Counted from the stretch's first letter, positions 43,231 through 52,664 are shown. The stretch is 55,563 nt of DNA from an uncultured Muribaculaceae bacterium (GCA_947381945.1 CANCXM010000020.1:1-55563); one strand, 5' to 3'. Program-made: numbers and translations. Notes: generated by a model not told the origin, from the letters alone.

Positions 43231-45081
43231 ATGTTAGACAAGACCAATGTCAAGACCCTCGACAAAGTTGTTGTCCGCTTCTCGGGTGACTCCGGCGACG
43301 GTATGCAGCTTGCAGGCAACATTTTCACAAATGTTTCCGCAGGGTTAGGAAACAAAGTGTCAACCTTCCCCGACTATCCGGCAGAAGTGCGCGCCCCGCA
43401 AGGCTCGCTCAGCGGCGTGTCAGGTTTCCAGGTGAGCGTCGGTGTCGACGTCCACACCCCCGGCGACCTCTGCGACGTGCTTATCGCCATGAACCCCGCT
43501 GCCCTGAAACAGAACATCAAGTTCCTCAAACCCGGCGGAGTAGTAATCGTCGACATTGACTCATTCAAGGAAGCCGACCTCAAGAAAGCCCTCTTCGAGA
43601 CCCTCGACCCCTTCAAGGAACTCGACATCAAGGCCCAGGTGGTGGAAGTCCCCGTGACCACCATGACCAAAGATGCCCTCGCCGACTCCGGACTCGACAA
43701 CAAGAGCATCCTCAAGTGCCGCAACATCTTCGCCCTCGGCCTCGTCTGCTGGCTCTTCGACCGTCCCCTCGAAGGCGCACTCCGTATGCTCAAAGGCAAA
43801 TTTGCAAAGAAACCCGCCATCTATGAAGCCAACGCCAAGGTCATCGAGGCCGGCTACAACTATGGCAACAACATACACGCCACCGTCTCGACCTACCGCA
43901 TCGAGACCGAGGAAGCCATCCCCGGTGTCTACACCGACATCAACGGCAACACCGCCACCGCATGGGGCTTCATCGCCGCATCGGAGAAGAGCGGCCGTCC
44001 CCTCTTCCTCGGCAGCTACCCCATCACCCCCGCAACCGACATCCTTCAGGAACTTGCCAAGCGCAAGGATCTCGGCGTGAAAGCCGTCCAGATGGAAGAT
44101 GAGATTGCAGGTGTCTGCTCCGCAATCGGCGCATCCTTCGCCGGTCACCTTGCCGTCACCTCCACCTCAGGCCCCGGCCTCGCGCTCAAGAGCGAAGGCA
44201 TCGGCCTCGCCGTCATCGCCGAGCTTCCCCTCGTGGTTGTCGACGTTCAGCGCGGCGGTCCCTCAACAGGTCTTCCCACCAAGACCGAGCAGACCGACCT
44301 CATGCAGGCCCTCTATGGCCGCAACGGTGAATCGCCCCTCGCTGTAGTCGCTGCCTCGACTCCGACCGACTGCTTCACAATGGCATTCGAAGCCGCCCGC
44401 ATCGCCATGGAACACATGACACCCGTCATCCTCCTCACCGACGCCTTCATCGGCAACGGCTCGAGCGCATGGCGCATTCCCGAGGCATCCGAACTCCCCG
44501 AAATCCATCCTCCGCTGCTCTCCCCCAACCAGGTCGATGCCGCATGGCAGCCCTACACCCGCAAGGACGAGGACATGGTGCGCTACTGGGCCATCCCCGG
44601 CACCGAAGGCGCCATGCACCGCGTAGGCGGTCTTGAAAAAGACTTCAACACAGGCGCAATCTCCACCGACCCCATCAACCACGAAAAGATGGTCAAGGCA
44701 CGCCGCGAGAAAATCGCCCGCATCGCCAACGACATCCCCGCCCTCGAAGTGCTCGACCCGAAGGGTGCCGACACAATCCTCGTCGGTTGGGGTGGCACCT
44801 ACGGACACCTCCGCACCGCCGCCGGCGAACTTTGCGCCGAAGGCAAGCCCGTGGCATTCGCCCACTTCAACTACATCAACCCGCTGCCCGCCAACACCGA
44901 GGAAGTGCTCCGTGGCTACAAGCAGGTAATCGTGGCCGAGCTCAATACCGGCATGTTCGCCGACTATCTCCAGGCCAAATTCCCCGAACTCAACATCAAG
45001 CGCATCAACAAGATTCAGGGCCAGCCCTTCCTTGTCAGCGAAGTTGTGAATGGTGTAACCAAAATCATGGAGGAAAAATAA
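43231..45081 (+). CDS. korA: 2-oxoacid:acceptor oxidoreductase subunit alpha
   Basis: A 616-residue subunit that is a fusion of the gamma and alpha parts. Residues 1-190 are the gamma-type domain (VVRFSGDSGDGMQLAGNIFT, APQGSLSGVSGF). Residues 215 onward are the alpha part, with FLGSYPITPATDILQELAKR, VTSTSGPGLALKSEGIGLA and QRGGPSTGLPTKTEQTDL. The enzyme oxidises 2-oxoglutarate (or another 2-oxoacid) with CoA and reduces ferredoxin. The KorB partner follows four bases later. The substrate is assigned by analogy. Confidence 0.93.
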   Translation: MLDKTNVKTLDKVVVRFSGDSGDGMQLAGNIFTNVSAGLGNKVSTFPDYPAEVRAPQGSLSGVSGFQVSVGVDVHTPGDLCDVLIAMNPAALKQNIKFLKPGGVVIVDIDSFKEADLKKALFETLDPFKELDIKAQVVEVPVTTMTKDALADSGLDNKSILKCRNIFALGLVCWLFDRPLEGALRMLKGKFAKKPAIYEANAKVIEAGYNYGNNIHATVSTYRIETEEAIPGVYTDINGNTATAWGFIAASEKSGRPLFLGSYPITPATDILQELAKRKDLGVKAVQMEDEIAGVCSAIGASFAGHLAVTSTSGPGLALKSEGIGLAVIAELPLVVVDVQRGGPSTGLPTKTEQTDLMQALYGRNGESPLAVVAASTPTDCFTMAFEAARIAMEHMTPVILLTDAFIGNGSSAWRIPEASELPEIHPPLLSPNQVDAAWQPYTRKDEDMVRYWAIPGTEGAMHRVGGLEKDFNTGAISTDPINHEKMVKARREKIARIANDIPALEVLDPKGADTILVGWGGTYGHLRTAAGELCAEGKPVAFAHFNYINPLPANTEEVLRGYKQVIVAELNTGMFADYLQAKFPELNIKRINKIQGQPFLVSEVVNGVTKIMEEK

Positions 45082-45085
45082 TATC

Positions 45086-46099
45086 ATGGAACATACACAG
45101 TATACCCCCGCCAACTATAAGAGCAATCAATCAGTGCGCTGGTGTCCCGGTTGCGGTGACCACGCCATCCTCAACTCACTCCACAAGGCAATGGCCATCG
45201 TCGGAGTGCCTCCCCACAAGACCGCAGTCATCTCCGGCATCGGTTGCAGCTCCCGTCTCCCCTACTATATGAACACCTATGGCTTCCACACCATCCACGG
45301 ACGTGCGGCAGCCATCGCCACAGGATTCAAGGTAGCCCGTCCCGACATGACCGTATGGCAGATTTCAGGTGACGGCGACGGCCTCGCCATCGGCGGCAAC
45401 CACTTCATCCACGCAGTGCGCCGCAATGTCGACATCAACATGCTCCTCTTCAACAACAAAATCTACGGTCTGACAAAGGGTCAGTACTCCCCCACCAGCG
45501 ACCGTGGTTTCGTCTCGAAGTCATCACCCTACGGCACAACCGAGGATCCCTTCATCCCCGCAGAGCTCGTATTCGGCGCGCGCGGCAACTTCTTTGCCCG
45601 CAGCATCGACGTTGAGCTCCAGATTTCGCAGGAAGTCCTCGTTGCCGCCGCCCGCCACAAAGGTGCGTCAGTCGTTGAAATCCTCCAGAACTGCGTAATC
45701 TTCAACCACGGCATCCACAACTTCATCACCGACAAGGAACACCGTGCAGAGCGCACCATCCACCTCGTCCACGGCGAGAAGATGCTCTTCGGCAAGGACA
45801 AGGAGATGGGTCTCGTGCGCGACGGCTTCCTCCTGAAGGCCGTGAAGGTCGGCGAAGAGGGCTACACCATCGACGACGTGCTCGTCCATGACGCCCACAC
45901 CCCCTCCAACTTCCTCCACCAGCAGCTCGCCATGATGGACGGCCATGACCTCCCCCTCGCACTCGGTGTCATCCGCGACGTCGATTCCATCGCCTACGAC
46001 CAGGCAGTCGAAGAGCAGGTTGCAGAAGTCCGCGCCCGCAAGAACTTCTCATCCCTCCGCGACATGGTCCTCGCCGGCGAAACCTGGACAGTGGAATAA
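45086..46099 (+). CDS. korB: 2-oxoacid:ferredoxin oxidoreductase subunit beta
   Basis: A 337-residue beta subunit with the thiamine pyrophosphate site. The iron-sulfur cysteines are in WCPGCGDHAIL and SGIGCSSRLPYY with the fourth farther downstream, and the TPP motif is SGDGDGLAIGGNHFIHAV with the NNKIYGLTKGQYSP loop. It completes the KorAB heterodimer; no separate ferredoxin-like delta subunit is nearby. The start is four bases after the korA stop. It is followed by a fold-back terminator. Confidence 0.94.
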   Translation: MEHTQYTPANYKSNQSVRWCPGCGDHAILNSLHKAMAIVGVPPHKTAVISGIGCSSRLPYYMNTYGFHTIHGRAAAIATGFKVARPDMTVWQISGDGDGLAIGGNHFIHAVRRNVDINMLLFNNKIYGLTKGQYSPTSDRGFVSKSSPYGTTEDPFIPAELVFGARGNFFARSIDVELQISQEVLVAAARHKGASVVEILQNCVIFNHGIHNFITDKEHRAERTIHLVHGEKMLFGKDKEMGLVRDGFLLKAVKVGEEGYTIDDVLVHDAHTPSNFLHQQLAMMDGHDLPLALGVIRDVDSIAYDQAVEEQVAEVRARKNFSSLRDMVLAGETWTVE

Positions 46100-46128
46100 G
46101 AACCTCCGGCCAATGGCATAGAGCCAAA

Positions 46129-46200
46129 GGCACATAAAAATATAAGTGGCATAAGCGACAGAGCAATCTGAGACTTATGCCACTTATCTTTTTTATGCTG
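46129..46200. repeat. Fold-back element after korB
   Basis: ATAAGTGGCATAAG (46142-46155) pairs with CTTATGCCACTTAT (46174-46187); outside it CACATAAAAA and TTTTTTATG extend the stem. It begins 29 nt after the korB stop and shares GCACATAA/GCATAAG motifs with the elements at 8565 and 25894. T-runs follow, so it should terminate transcription. Confidence 0.75.
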
Positions 46201-46241
46201 ACATCAAATACATTTTACAACGGACATGACATGGCCATCTT

Positions 46242-46284
46242 AAAAAAATTCCCCACGTCCTTATCTCTCGATAAAGGCGTGGGG
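46242..46284 (-). terminator. Terminator of the minus-strand secreted-protein operon
   Basis: On the minus strand CCCCACG at 46284-46278 and CGTGGGG at 46257-46251 close a stem that also pairs the CCTTTATC and GATAAGG segments (one bulge), followed by a run of T (46248-46242). It lies about 45 nt after the stop codon at 46328. Confidence 0.85.
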
Positions 46285-46327
46285 AGTTCCATATTAAAGC
46301 TGATTGCCGGTATGGAGGAGAAATATA

Positions 46328-47023
46328 TTATCTTACATAGAATTTCCGACCCTTGCTCACGACAATCATGCCACGGACTTTCTTGGGATCGACTTTTCGG
46401 CCCATTATGTCGTAACAATCATCCGGATCAAGCTCATCCACCGATATTTCTTCGATGGAAGAGGTCGGATTTTCCACAATCATTGTTCCGTAAACCGGTT
46501 CATTTGCAGGGACACAGGCATCTCCGGTCTTATAAACGAACTTAATACCATCCATATAGATTTCATAGCTTCCGGCAGCCATATCAGGCGAAGCTATCAA
46601 TCCGACGGTGAAGAGTTCATCAAGAGGCTGCTCGTTAAGGTCGGTATCAAAAAGGTCATCGTTCATGCTTGAATCACCGATAATCTTCAATGTGGTAGCT
46701 TCCGGCATATTGCACGAAATGGCATGGGTTGACGATGCACGCTCACTGAACTTGATATCGTTGACCATATTGCGACCATCCTTGACCTTGTTCAGACTCA
46801 GTCCCTCCGGGAAAATGAAGTGCATGTTGAATGCACTGTAGGCAGGGCCCTCGTCATGCTGATAGACTTTTATATAGTTGACGGTTTTTCCATCAGCGAT
46901 GATGGTGGGGATTTCATACCACACTTTAAGTGTTTCAGACTTGGTCGTCGTATAAGCTCCGGCACTGAATGATGTCAGCATTACTGCGAGTGCCATTGAC
47001 AGACGTTTGATTACTTTTTTCAT
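46328..47023 (-). CDS. Secreted cohesin-like protein
   Basis: A 231-residue exported protein with signal peptide MKKVIKRLSMALAVMLTSFS. The region from about 30 to 170 looks like a cohesin-type beta-sandwich: a strand YSAFNMHFIFPEGLSLNKV, the pattern of ASSTHAISC, and the closing SPDMAAGSYEIYMDGIKFVY. The last 40 residues (DCYDIMGRKVDPKKVRGMIV) are a short sorting-like tail. It starts in the last codons of the upstream gene, which ends in a dockerin, so a cohesin-dockerin interaction is possible. Fold assignment is by pattern only. Confidence 0.6.
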   Translation of the reverse strand: MKKVIKRLSMALAVMLTSFSAGAYTTTKSETLKVWYEIPTIIADGKTVNYIKVYQHDEGPAYSAFNMHFIFPEGLSLNKVKDGRNMVNDIKFSERASSTHAISCNMPEATTLKIIGDSSMNDDLFDTDLNEQPLDELFTVGLIASPDMAAGSYEIYMDGIKFVYKTGDACVPANEPVYGTMIVENPTSSIEEISVDELDPDDCYDIMGRKVDPKKVRGMIVVSKGRKFYVR

Positions 47024-50000
47024 TTTTTACTTATTCTTGCTGGTTTATGTTTTGATAATACGGCTTTGTCGAGATAGATGATACGGGTTGCCAAAGCATC
47101 CTGTGCGTCGATTATTCCGTCACGATTCACGTCGGATGCGGCCTTGTTAATCGTATCAATGGTTCCGATGTAGAAATTACGGATAACAACCACATCGTTG
47201 GCATCAACGACACCATTGTTGTCGGCATCACCGGTCAGGACATTGGCAATCTCGTCGTCCTGACGGTTGCCGGCGCGGTCGGTAGCTATAACCATAAAGT
47301 TCGCACCTTCAAGTGAGGTTTCCGATGTATATGTGAACTCATCATTCTCTATCTGAGCCTTGACAGCCCTCCATTCATCCGAACCGGCTTCCTTGACATA
47401 GAGGTCATAGTACCAGATACCGGCACCCTTATCCTCACCTGTCACATTGAAACTGTAGGTCAGATTGTCGTCGGTCGAAACACTCTCGATGGCAGAAACC
47501 GGCAGACTATAGTCCGTGATATTCGTCCATACAGGTGTCTCGATAGCAGGATTGTTGTCAAAGACGATAACAGCACTGTTGGAAATCTCGGTTCCGTCAG
47601 CCAAACCGTCGACGAGGTCAATGGAATAGGTCAGATAGCCAGTGCCACGACCTGTCTCATCATTGACAGGGAGTATGCCGTCGGTCATATACTCAGTCTC
47701 GTCCATTGTGAGAGGATCGAGTGAGCGGATGACCCATTTAGCCACTCCGGCAGAAGCATCATAGTTGAAATCAAGTTCAGCGATGGCGTTCACATCCGGA
47801 CGCATGTCGAGAGTCTTGACGAACTTATGCTCGGAAGGCAGCTCCATAGTCTTGTCGCCAATCTGCAACGTCTTCGGACAGAACGAAGCGAGATCAAGCA
47901 CCTTGCCATCAATCTCATTCTCGACCGCGACTGTCATTGCCGAGGCATTGGCAATCTCAGGATCGTTCTCGAATTCAATCGTATAGTCCACGTTCTTGAC
48001 CTTATGGCCGATATAGTTGCTTCCGGAAGCAGCCTCATAGCCCTTCATGTCGTTGGGGTCACCTGACTGGTAACAGATGATTCCATTGCATACAGGGAAC
48101 GGCGAGGGAATCGTACCCAGCACATATATTGTCTGAGTCACAGCACTGACAGAGATTGTAACGCCTGCATCCTGGGCACGTTTAACAATTGTATTTACCG
48201 TCGGGAGCAAATGTTTGACCCTATCAACATAATCGCCGAGCGCGCTCAGAGCATCTCCGGAACCGAAATCGAGCCCATAACCATCATATATCCTCTCAAG
48301 ATTATGTAAGCGCATTCCGATATTGATTTCAGAAGTGACTTTTGCCATTATATCAGCTAATTTGGCATTGAGTGCCGAAAGTTTTGACAAATCCGTAACC
48401 CCCGAAAGCTTTGCGTAGGCTTTACACAACGTACGGGCATCTACCAGATTGGAATGCTGAGGTGTCAGCAGTTCCGCAACATTAAAGTTGTCTGAAACGA
48501 TTTCCTTGAATCCCTCGCTCCATGGCTGACCGGCCCACGCATAAAGCTTCAACCGCTCCATTGGATTGGTTCGGAATCCGAGTGTAATGCTTACAGTCTC
48601 CTTCGGTCCGATATATGGAAGTACGGCAGGACAGAAATATCCCTTTTGGCCTGTGGCAAGCAGATTGTCAACTTCAACAAACGGATTACCATCGTTTCCT
48701 CCATCGAGCCAGAAATCCTTGAAAGATACCGAGAATCCCTTTTCCAATTCTCCGAATGCGAGATTGAAAGGAACACCCCAACAAGCGGCATTGCTGTTAT
48801 TGGTTATTTCAATCGTGACCTCGTATGGCGTAGCAGGACGACCGGAAGGCTTGACTTTAACCTGAATATCTGCGGCGGTAGCCTCTTCCATGCGTAAAGC
48901 TCCATCGCGGACAACGGTTTCCTTCGCTCCGCACTCCTTATTGGCATAGACCGCAACGAGCGAGTAATCGCCATGCGGTGCTGTGGAGTTCTTAAAGTCA
49001 AAGACAGCCGTAAGGTTGTAATTATCCTTCGCTGCAAACTCCTTGGCCTCGATGACGTAATCATCCTTGACAAGCGAGAGACTTTCAAGTGATTCAAAAC
49101 CATTGCCGAACACATCAATGAAGAGATCAGCACCGACACTACCGACATCCGGGGTATTGCTCAACATGTCAAACTTATGGACATGGGCGAAATCAACACC
49201 GACATTCGAGATATTTCTGGCAGGAACATCGTGAACGGCGACATAATAAACACCATTCTCCACAAGAGTGCATGAGGAATAGTTGACCGCACCGGCTCCC
49301 TGAACACACAGAAGAGTCTCGGCTGATGGAGAATAAAGCTCAATCATGCCTCCACGGTCAAGTTTCAGACTTATGGAATCGCCGACCTCTCCGGTAAACT
49401 TATACCATTGAATAGTATTTTCAGGAAGCGACTTGATGTAGTTGCGGTTCTCACGGTCAATCTCGATGACGTCCTCGACAATGTTGCGCACACGCATGTC
49501 AGTAAACCGACCGTTGGCCGAGGTCATGCGATGGTCAGCATCCATGAAACGGACCTGAAAGTCATTGCGTGCGTAAGTGACGGGCTTACCCTCCTCGATG
49601 GCAAACGCATAGCGCGAGGAGCAGAAAGGCTCTTCATCCACATCAATAAGCGAAAGAATCGACAGCGGATTCGCAACCTTTTCAAGAGTCACTTTCTTCG
49701 CATTCTCATAATTGTCGTTAAGCCAGTATTCATAGCTTTTGACACCCTCGCCTCCGGCAGGAATTTTTATGAACCATGAGGTCTGAGGGGTTGTCGCCAG
49801 TCCGTAGGGGCTTGCAAGGAAAACCGATACTGCATGGATGCCCGACGAGAGCATCGAGCAGTCAACATCAAGATGACTGACCATTCCGCTCTTCGACACA
49901 TCTATGTCGCCGCCAAACATATCGTCTATCTTATAGTAGGCGCGCAGAGTCGACAGTTCGCTGCCGGTCGGTGAACGGTAGAAGAAGCCTTCCTGAAATG

Positions 50001-50424
50001 CGGTCGGAGCACCTGTCGGGGTAATCACCTGAGCATTTATGGAGTGGACACCTATCGGGAGCGAGGACGCATCAAGGTCAAGATGCAGGACGCCGCCGGA
50101 AGGACGCACCTTGGTCTCTCCAAACGGACTGCCGTCGACATAAAGAATCGTGGTGTGGTCAACGCCGTCGACAATATAGGGAGCTTTAACGAACCAACGT
50201 GATGACACGGAGGAAAGCACCCCCTTCGACTCAACATAGACATTGAGCGAGTGAAGCCCCTCGGGCAAGCCGTTGGTATCGATTTCAAATGCACCCGGAG
50301 TGAACGGCATGGAGCTGCCGGTATCAAACCAGTATCGCCCCGTGACCACCCCATCGTCAGCCCAGGCACCTCCACAGGAGGCAACCAAGGCCAAAGCAAG
50401 GGTAAAATTCAGCTTTTTTCTCAT
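47020..50424 (-). CDS. Large exported protein ending in a dockerin
   Basis: A 1134-residue exported protein. The ATG at 50424 is used; the frame extends upstream only to a TTG at 50436. After the signal peptide, three to four units of about 60 residues repeat (HLDLDASSLPIGVHSINAQV, LDVDCSMLSSGIHAVSVFLA). Middle parts are beta-rich, including a DUF11-like segment near 900-1000. The end, residues about 1058-1125, holds two calcium-loop-like units, GDADNNGVVDANDVVVIRN and SDVNRDGIIDAQDALATRI, typical of type I dockerin. It overlaps the next gene by four bases (ATGA). Confidence 0.75.
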   Translation of the reverse strand: MRKKLNFTLALALVASCGGAWADDGVVTGRYWFDTGSSMPFTPGAFEIDTNGLPEGLHSLNVYVESKGVLSSVSSRWFVKAPYIVDGVDHTTILYVDGSPFGETKVRPSGGVLHLDLDASSLPIGVHSINAQVITPTGAPTAFQEGFFYRSPTGSELSTLRAYYKIDDMFGGDIDVSKSGMVSHLDVDCSMLSSGIHAVSVFLASPYGLATTPQTSWFIKIPAGGEGVKSYEYWLNDNYENAKKVTLEKVANPLSILSLIDVDEEPFCSSRYAFAIEEGKPVTYARNDFQVRFMDADHRMTSANGRFTDMRVRNIVEDVIEIDRENRNYIKSLPENTIQWYKFTGEVGDSISLKLDRGGMIELYSPSAETLLCVQGAGAVNYSSCTLVENGVYYVAVHDVPARNISNVGVDFAHVHKFDMLSNTPDVGSVGADLFIDVFGNGFESLESLSLVKDDYVIEAKEFAAKDNYNLTAVFDFKNSTAPHGDYSLVAVYANKECGAKETVVRDGALRMEEATAADIQVKVKPSGRPATPYEVTIEITNNSNAACWGVPFNLAFGELEKGFSVSFKDFWLDGGNDGNPFVEVDNLLATGQKGYFCPAVLPYIGPKETVSITLGFRTNPMERLKLYAWAGQPWSEGFKEIVSDNFNVAELLTPQHSNLVDARTLCKAYAKLSGVTDLSKLSALNAKLADIMAKVTSEINIGMRLHNLERIYDGYGLDFGSGDALSALGDYVDRVKHLLPTVNTIVKRAQDAGVTISVSAVTQTIYVLGTIPSPFPVCNGIICYQSGDPNDMKGYEAASGSNYIGHKVKNVDYTIEFENDPEIANASAMTVAVENEIDGKVLDLASFCPKTLQIGDKTMELPSEHKFVKTLDMRPDVNAIAELDFNYDASAGVAKWVIRSLDPLTMDETEYMTDGILPVNDETGRGTGYLTYSIDLVDGLADGTEISNSAVIVFDNNPAIETPVWTNITDYSLPVSAIESVSTDDNLTYSFNVTGEDKGAGIWYYDLYVKEAGSDEWRAVKAQIENDEFTYTSETSLEGANFMVIATDRAGNRQDDEIANVLTGDADNNGVVDANDVVVIRNFYIGTIDTINKAASDVNRDGIIDAQDALATRIIYLDKAVLSKHKPARISKK

Positions 50425-50464
50425 AGTGAGAAGCAATTATATGATGATAAAAGTTAGGGTTAGG

Positions 50465-51427
50465 TTAGTTGGCTTTCACTTCGATGTCAACTGAAAGCTT
50501 ACCGTCGGCAGTGGTCTTGGGTGCTACTGTGAATTTTGTCACCTGGGGATTAGATGGGGTCGGGTCAAAGGGAAGGCTACCACCGTGCATACCGACTTCA
50601 GTACCGTCTGTGCCAAGCCATGCAGCCTTGTTTTCATCGGTAAGTTCGTAGGTTGTGGTTCCTTCTTTGAAAATCGTGGTATTTTCGGGGAATGATTTAT
50701 TGTTGTCACCGAGAAGTTTTTTATCGTATGTGAAGAATTTCGAAGAGGCTCCTACATATACACAATTATTCAGCAAAGCAGAAGTATATACTGCCAAATA
50801 GTCATTACTATTCGATCCCCAAATAATACAATTTTTCATTGTACCTTTAAATCCAAAATAGGATAGAGCAGCACGATCAATAATACTATTATTAATGACT
50901 GTATTTGCTGACATAGCTCTTGCAACAAGATAAGAATTAACGATCACAAATGAACCGGCAGTAATATTTGCATTGTCACATATACAATGTATAATTCTAC
51001 AATTTGAAAGTTTGGAACTACTTGTTGTCAATTCATTTATCCTACATTTAAGTAATGATGGGTTTTCGGCTTCAAATAAACGCACCTCATTAAGAAAGTA
51101 AACACCCTCAAAAGTTGGTGAGAATAATGAATCAGCAACTTCACCATAGACATATACATTCCCGCTGATACTCGTTAGATTCCCCATCATTCCGGCTCCA
51201 CGAACAGTAACATTCTTTTTAATGTTTCCGGGAGAAACAAAATCGCCGGATGAAAGCGTGATGACATCGCCACTGACGGCGGCATTGTAAGCATCCTTAA
51301 AGGCATTTGCAGAATAGAAGGTGGAGATATTGCCATCGTGTGAGAGGGTGGCCACAAGTGAGGTCTGCGCATTGGCAACACCGAGCGAAGCAAGTGCAAC
51401 GCAAAGGAGAAGTAAGATTTTTTTCAT
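50465..51427 (-). CDS. Secreted right-handed beta-helix protein
   Basis: A 320-residue exported protein with signal MKKILLLLCVALASLGVANA. Residues 60-240 are rich in regular short strands with N, C and S ladders (SKLSNCRIIHCICDNANITA, VIVNSYLVAR), as in pectin-lyase-like or parallel beta-helix adhesins. The DNA from about 50700 to 51150 is clearly more AT-rich than both ends. It is first of the three-gene minus-strand operon, behind a long structured leader. No enzyme motif is seen. Confidence 0.7.
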   Translation of the reverse strand: MKKILLLLCVALASLGVANAQTSLVATLSHDGNISTFYSANAFKDAYNAAVSGDVITLSSGDFVSPGNIKKNVTVRGAGMMGNLTSISGNVYVYGEVADSLFSPTFEGVYFLNEVRLFEAENPSLLKCRINELTTSSSKLSNCRIIHCICDNANITAGSFVIVNSYLVARAMSANTVINNSIIDRAALSYFGFKGTMKNCIIWGSNSNDYLAVYTSALLNNCVYVGASSKFFTYDKKLLGDNNKSFPENTTIFKEGTTTYELTDENKAAWLGTDGTEVGMHGGSLPFDPTPSNPQVTKFTVAPKTTADGKLSVDIEVKAN

Positions 51428-51479
51428 CGCTTAAAAAGATGATTGGTTAGGTTGTGCTCAGACTTCCCCGGATAGCACT

Positions 51480-51868
51480 GGAAAAAGATTGGTTCAATCA
51501 GGTATAAAAAAGAAAGACGTGGGTAGTCTGTCATCGTCACTCATCCCACGATCACAGGCTCTCGCATAGCCCACCAAAGTAGAACGAGCAACGCAGAGCC
51601 CACGCCGATATGTAGATATATACCGCACAGCACGACCTGAAATGGTCACGACGCACGGTAGGATATGCTGCATATCCATGGACATCCATCGTTGCCTCAT
51701 CCCTGACTTTGGTTTTGAATTTGCGAGATTCGTGATCGTCAAGAACAAAGCGTCAGATAAACGCCTTCCAAAAAATGTAGTTACAAAACCCCTCACCCCA
51801 ACCGGTACTGACACGCCACTCTTGACGCATCAACTCTGTACCACTTCGGCGTAAAAGGCTTGCGAGTG
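51480..51868 (-). promoter_or_regulatory. Structured 5' leader with attenuator-like hairpin
   Basis: Reading the minus strand, CGTGGG at 51550-51545 pairs with CCCACG at 51523-51518, followed by TCTTTCTTTTTTA, an intrinsic-terminator shape upstream of the 51427 start. A second CGTGGG at 51604-51599 and a GTGGG at 51575-51571 compete for the same CCCACG. Other stems include GGATATGC-A-GCATATCC and GGCT-ATGCGAG-AGCC. A frame of about 100 codons crosses the region but is not protein-like. A weak box TATCTTCG at 51876-51869 could start it. Confidence 0.6.
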
Positions 51869-52019
51869 CGAAGATAGGAATTAAAATTTTATCAACCAAA
51901 TCAATCGTGAAAAAAGTAAATGTCCGATAATTTGGAAATAGATATGGTTTGTTTATGGAAATTGGTTTGATTATTCCAATTGAACGATGTGATATTTGTT
52001 GATTGGGGAGATGTTATTA

Positions 52020-52181
52020 TCGGACATCTTCGATGCCCGCGGTGGGGAATTGTTCATTTACCCCGCGCCTCGCTTCCGGCCGCGAGCTTTGACCTTCGGT
52101 CGCCGCTCGTGGCCGTCCGCTCGTGGCGGGGCTATGATTACATCGCAGCTCCGCTGCTTTTCAGTTGCCATCCGGTATGGG
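52020..52181 (+). repeat. Dispersed structured repeat, copy 2
   Basis: Begins TCGGACATCTTCGATGCCCG and ends AGTTGCCATCCGGTATGGG, matching copy 1 at 121-281. The stems are CCCCGC/GCGGGG, CGGCC-GC-GAGC/GCTC-GT-GGCCG, an apical GACC-TTC-GGTC and a second hairpin GCAGC-TCC-GCTGC. The paired bases differ from copy 1 but pairing is kept. A further hairpin ACGCGCT-AC-AGCGCGT lies at about 52206-52223. Confidence 0.75.
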
Positions 52182-52234
52182 AATTATTACCTATCTTATT
52201 GGGCATACGCGCTACAGCGCGTTCCTACAATTAG

Positions 52235-52330
52235 TGTTTTGGAATGCGGTTTATGTTTTTTGTATGCGGTTTATGTCTCTTGGGATGCGGTTTATGTTTT
52301 TTTGAGATACATTTTATGTTTTTGTTGTGT
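52235..52330 (+). repeat. Tandem ATGCGGTTTATGT repeats
   Basis: Four to five units of about 20 nt (GGAATGCGGTTTATGTTTTT and variants) follow one another between the structured repeat and the inositol synthase. The last copies decay to ATACATTTTATG. The frame is not coding. Confidence 0.6.
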
Positions 52331-52546
52331 TTTAGATTCAGATTGTATTATGATTTTATAGATTAATCACGATGTTTCATCATCTATACAAGGTGCCACC
52401 CGCCACGTTAACATATATTTTGTATTTAGGGTGTTAAACAGGGTGATTTTATCTATTTTTCACATAATCGTGCTTTATTCAACTATTTTTTAGAATAGTA
52501 TGGGATTTTTTAAATAAAAATTATTTCACATTAGAAAAAATAGCAG

Positions 52547-52554
52547 TACTTTTG
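52547..52554 (+). promoter_or_regulatory. Promoter -7 box TACTTTTG
   Basis: TACTTTTG fits TAnnTTTG, 111 nt before the ATG at 52665. The leader of about 100 nt contains a GTGGC-TCCGACG-GCCAC hairpin near 52573-52589, which might be regulatory. Confidence 0.7.
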
Positions 52555-52664
52555 GGGGCTGATTGTGACAGGTGGCTCCGACGGCCACGGTGCAAATCAA
52601 TTCAAAGAACGAAACAAATCAAATATAACCTTAATAATTTACTATTAAATAGTAAGCAACAATC

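Noticed and set aside
44263..45114. Long antisense open frame within korA
   Set aside because: Shadow of a GC-rich gene; no motif, overlapping conserved KorA frame fully.
51494..51814. Open frame of 106 codons on the minus strand in the leader
   Set aside because: Overlaps the hairpin-rich leader; amino-acid composition is that of structured non-coding DNA, so I describe it as an RNA leader instead.
51996..52361. Open frames of 84 and 121 codons across the structured repeat
   Set aside because: They cross the hairpins and tandem repeats; similarity to the frame at 81-281 comes from the repeat itself, not from a protein.
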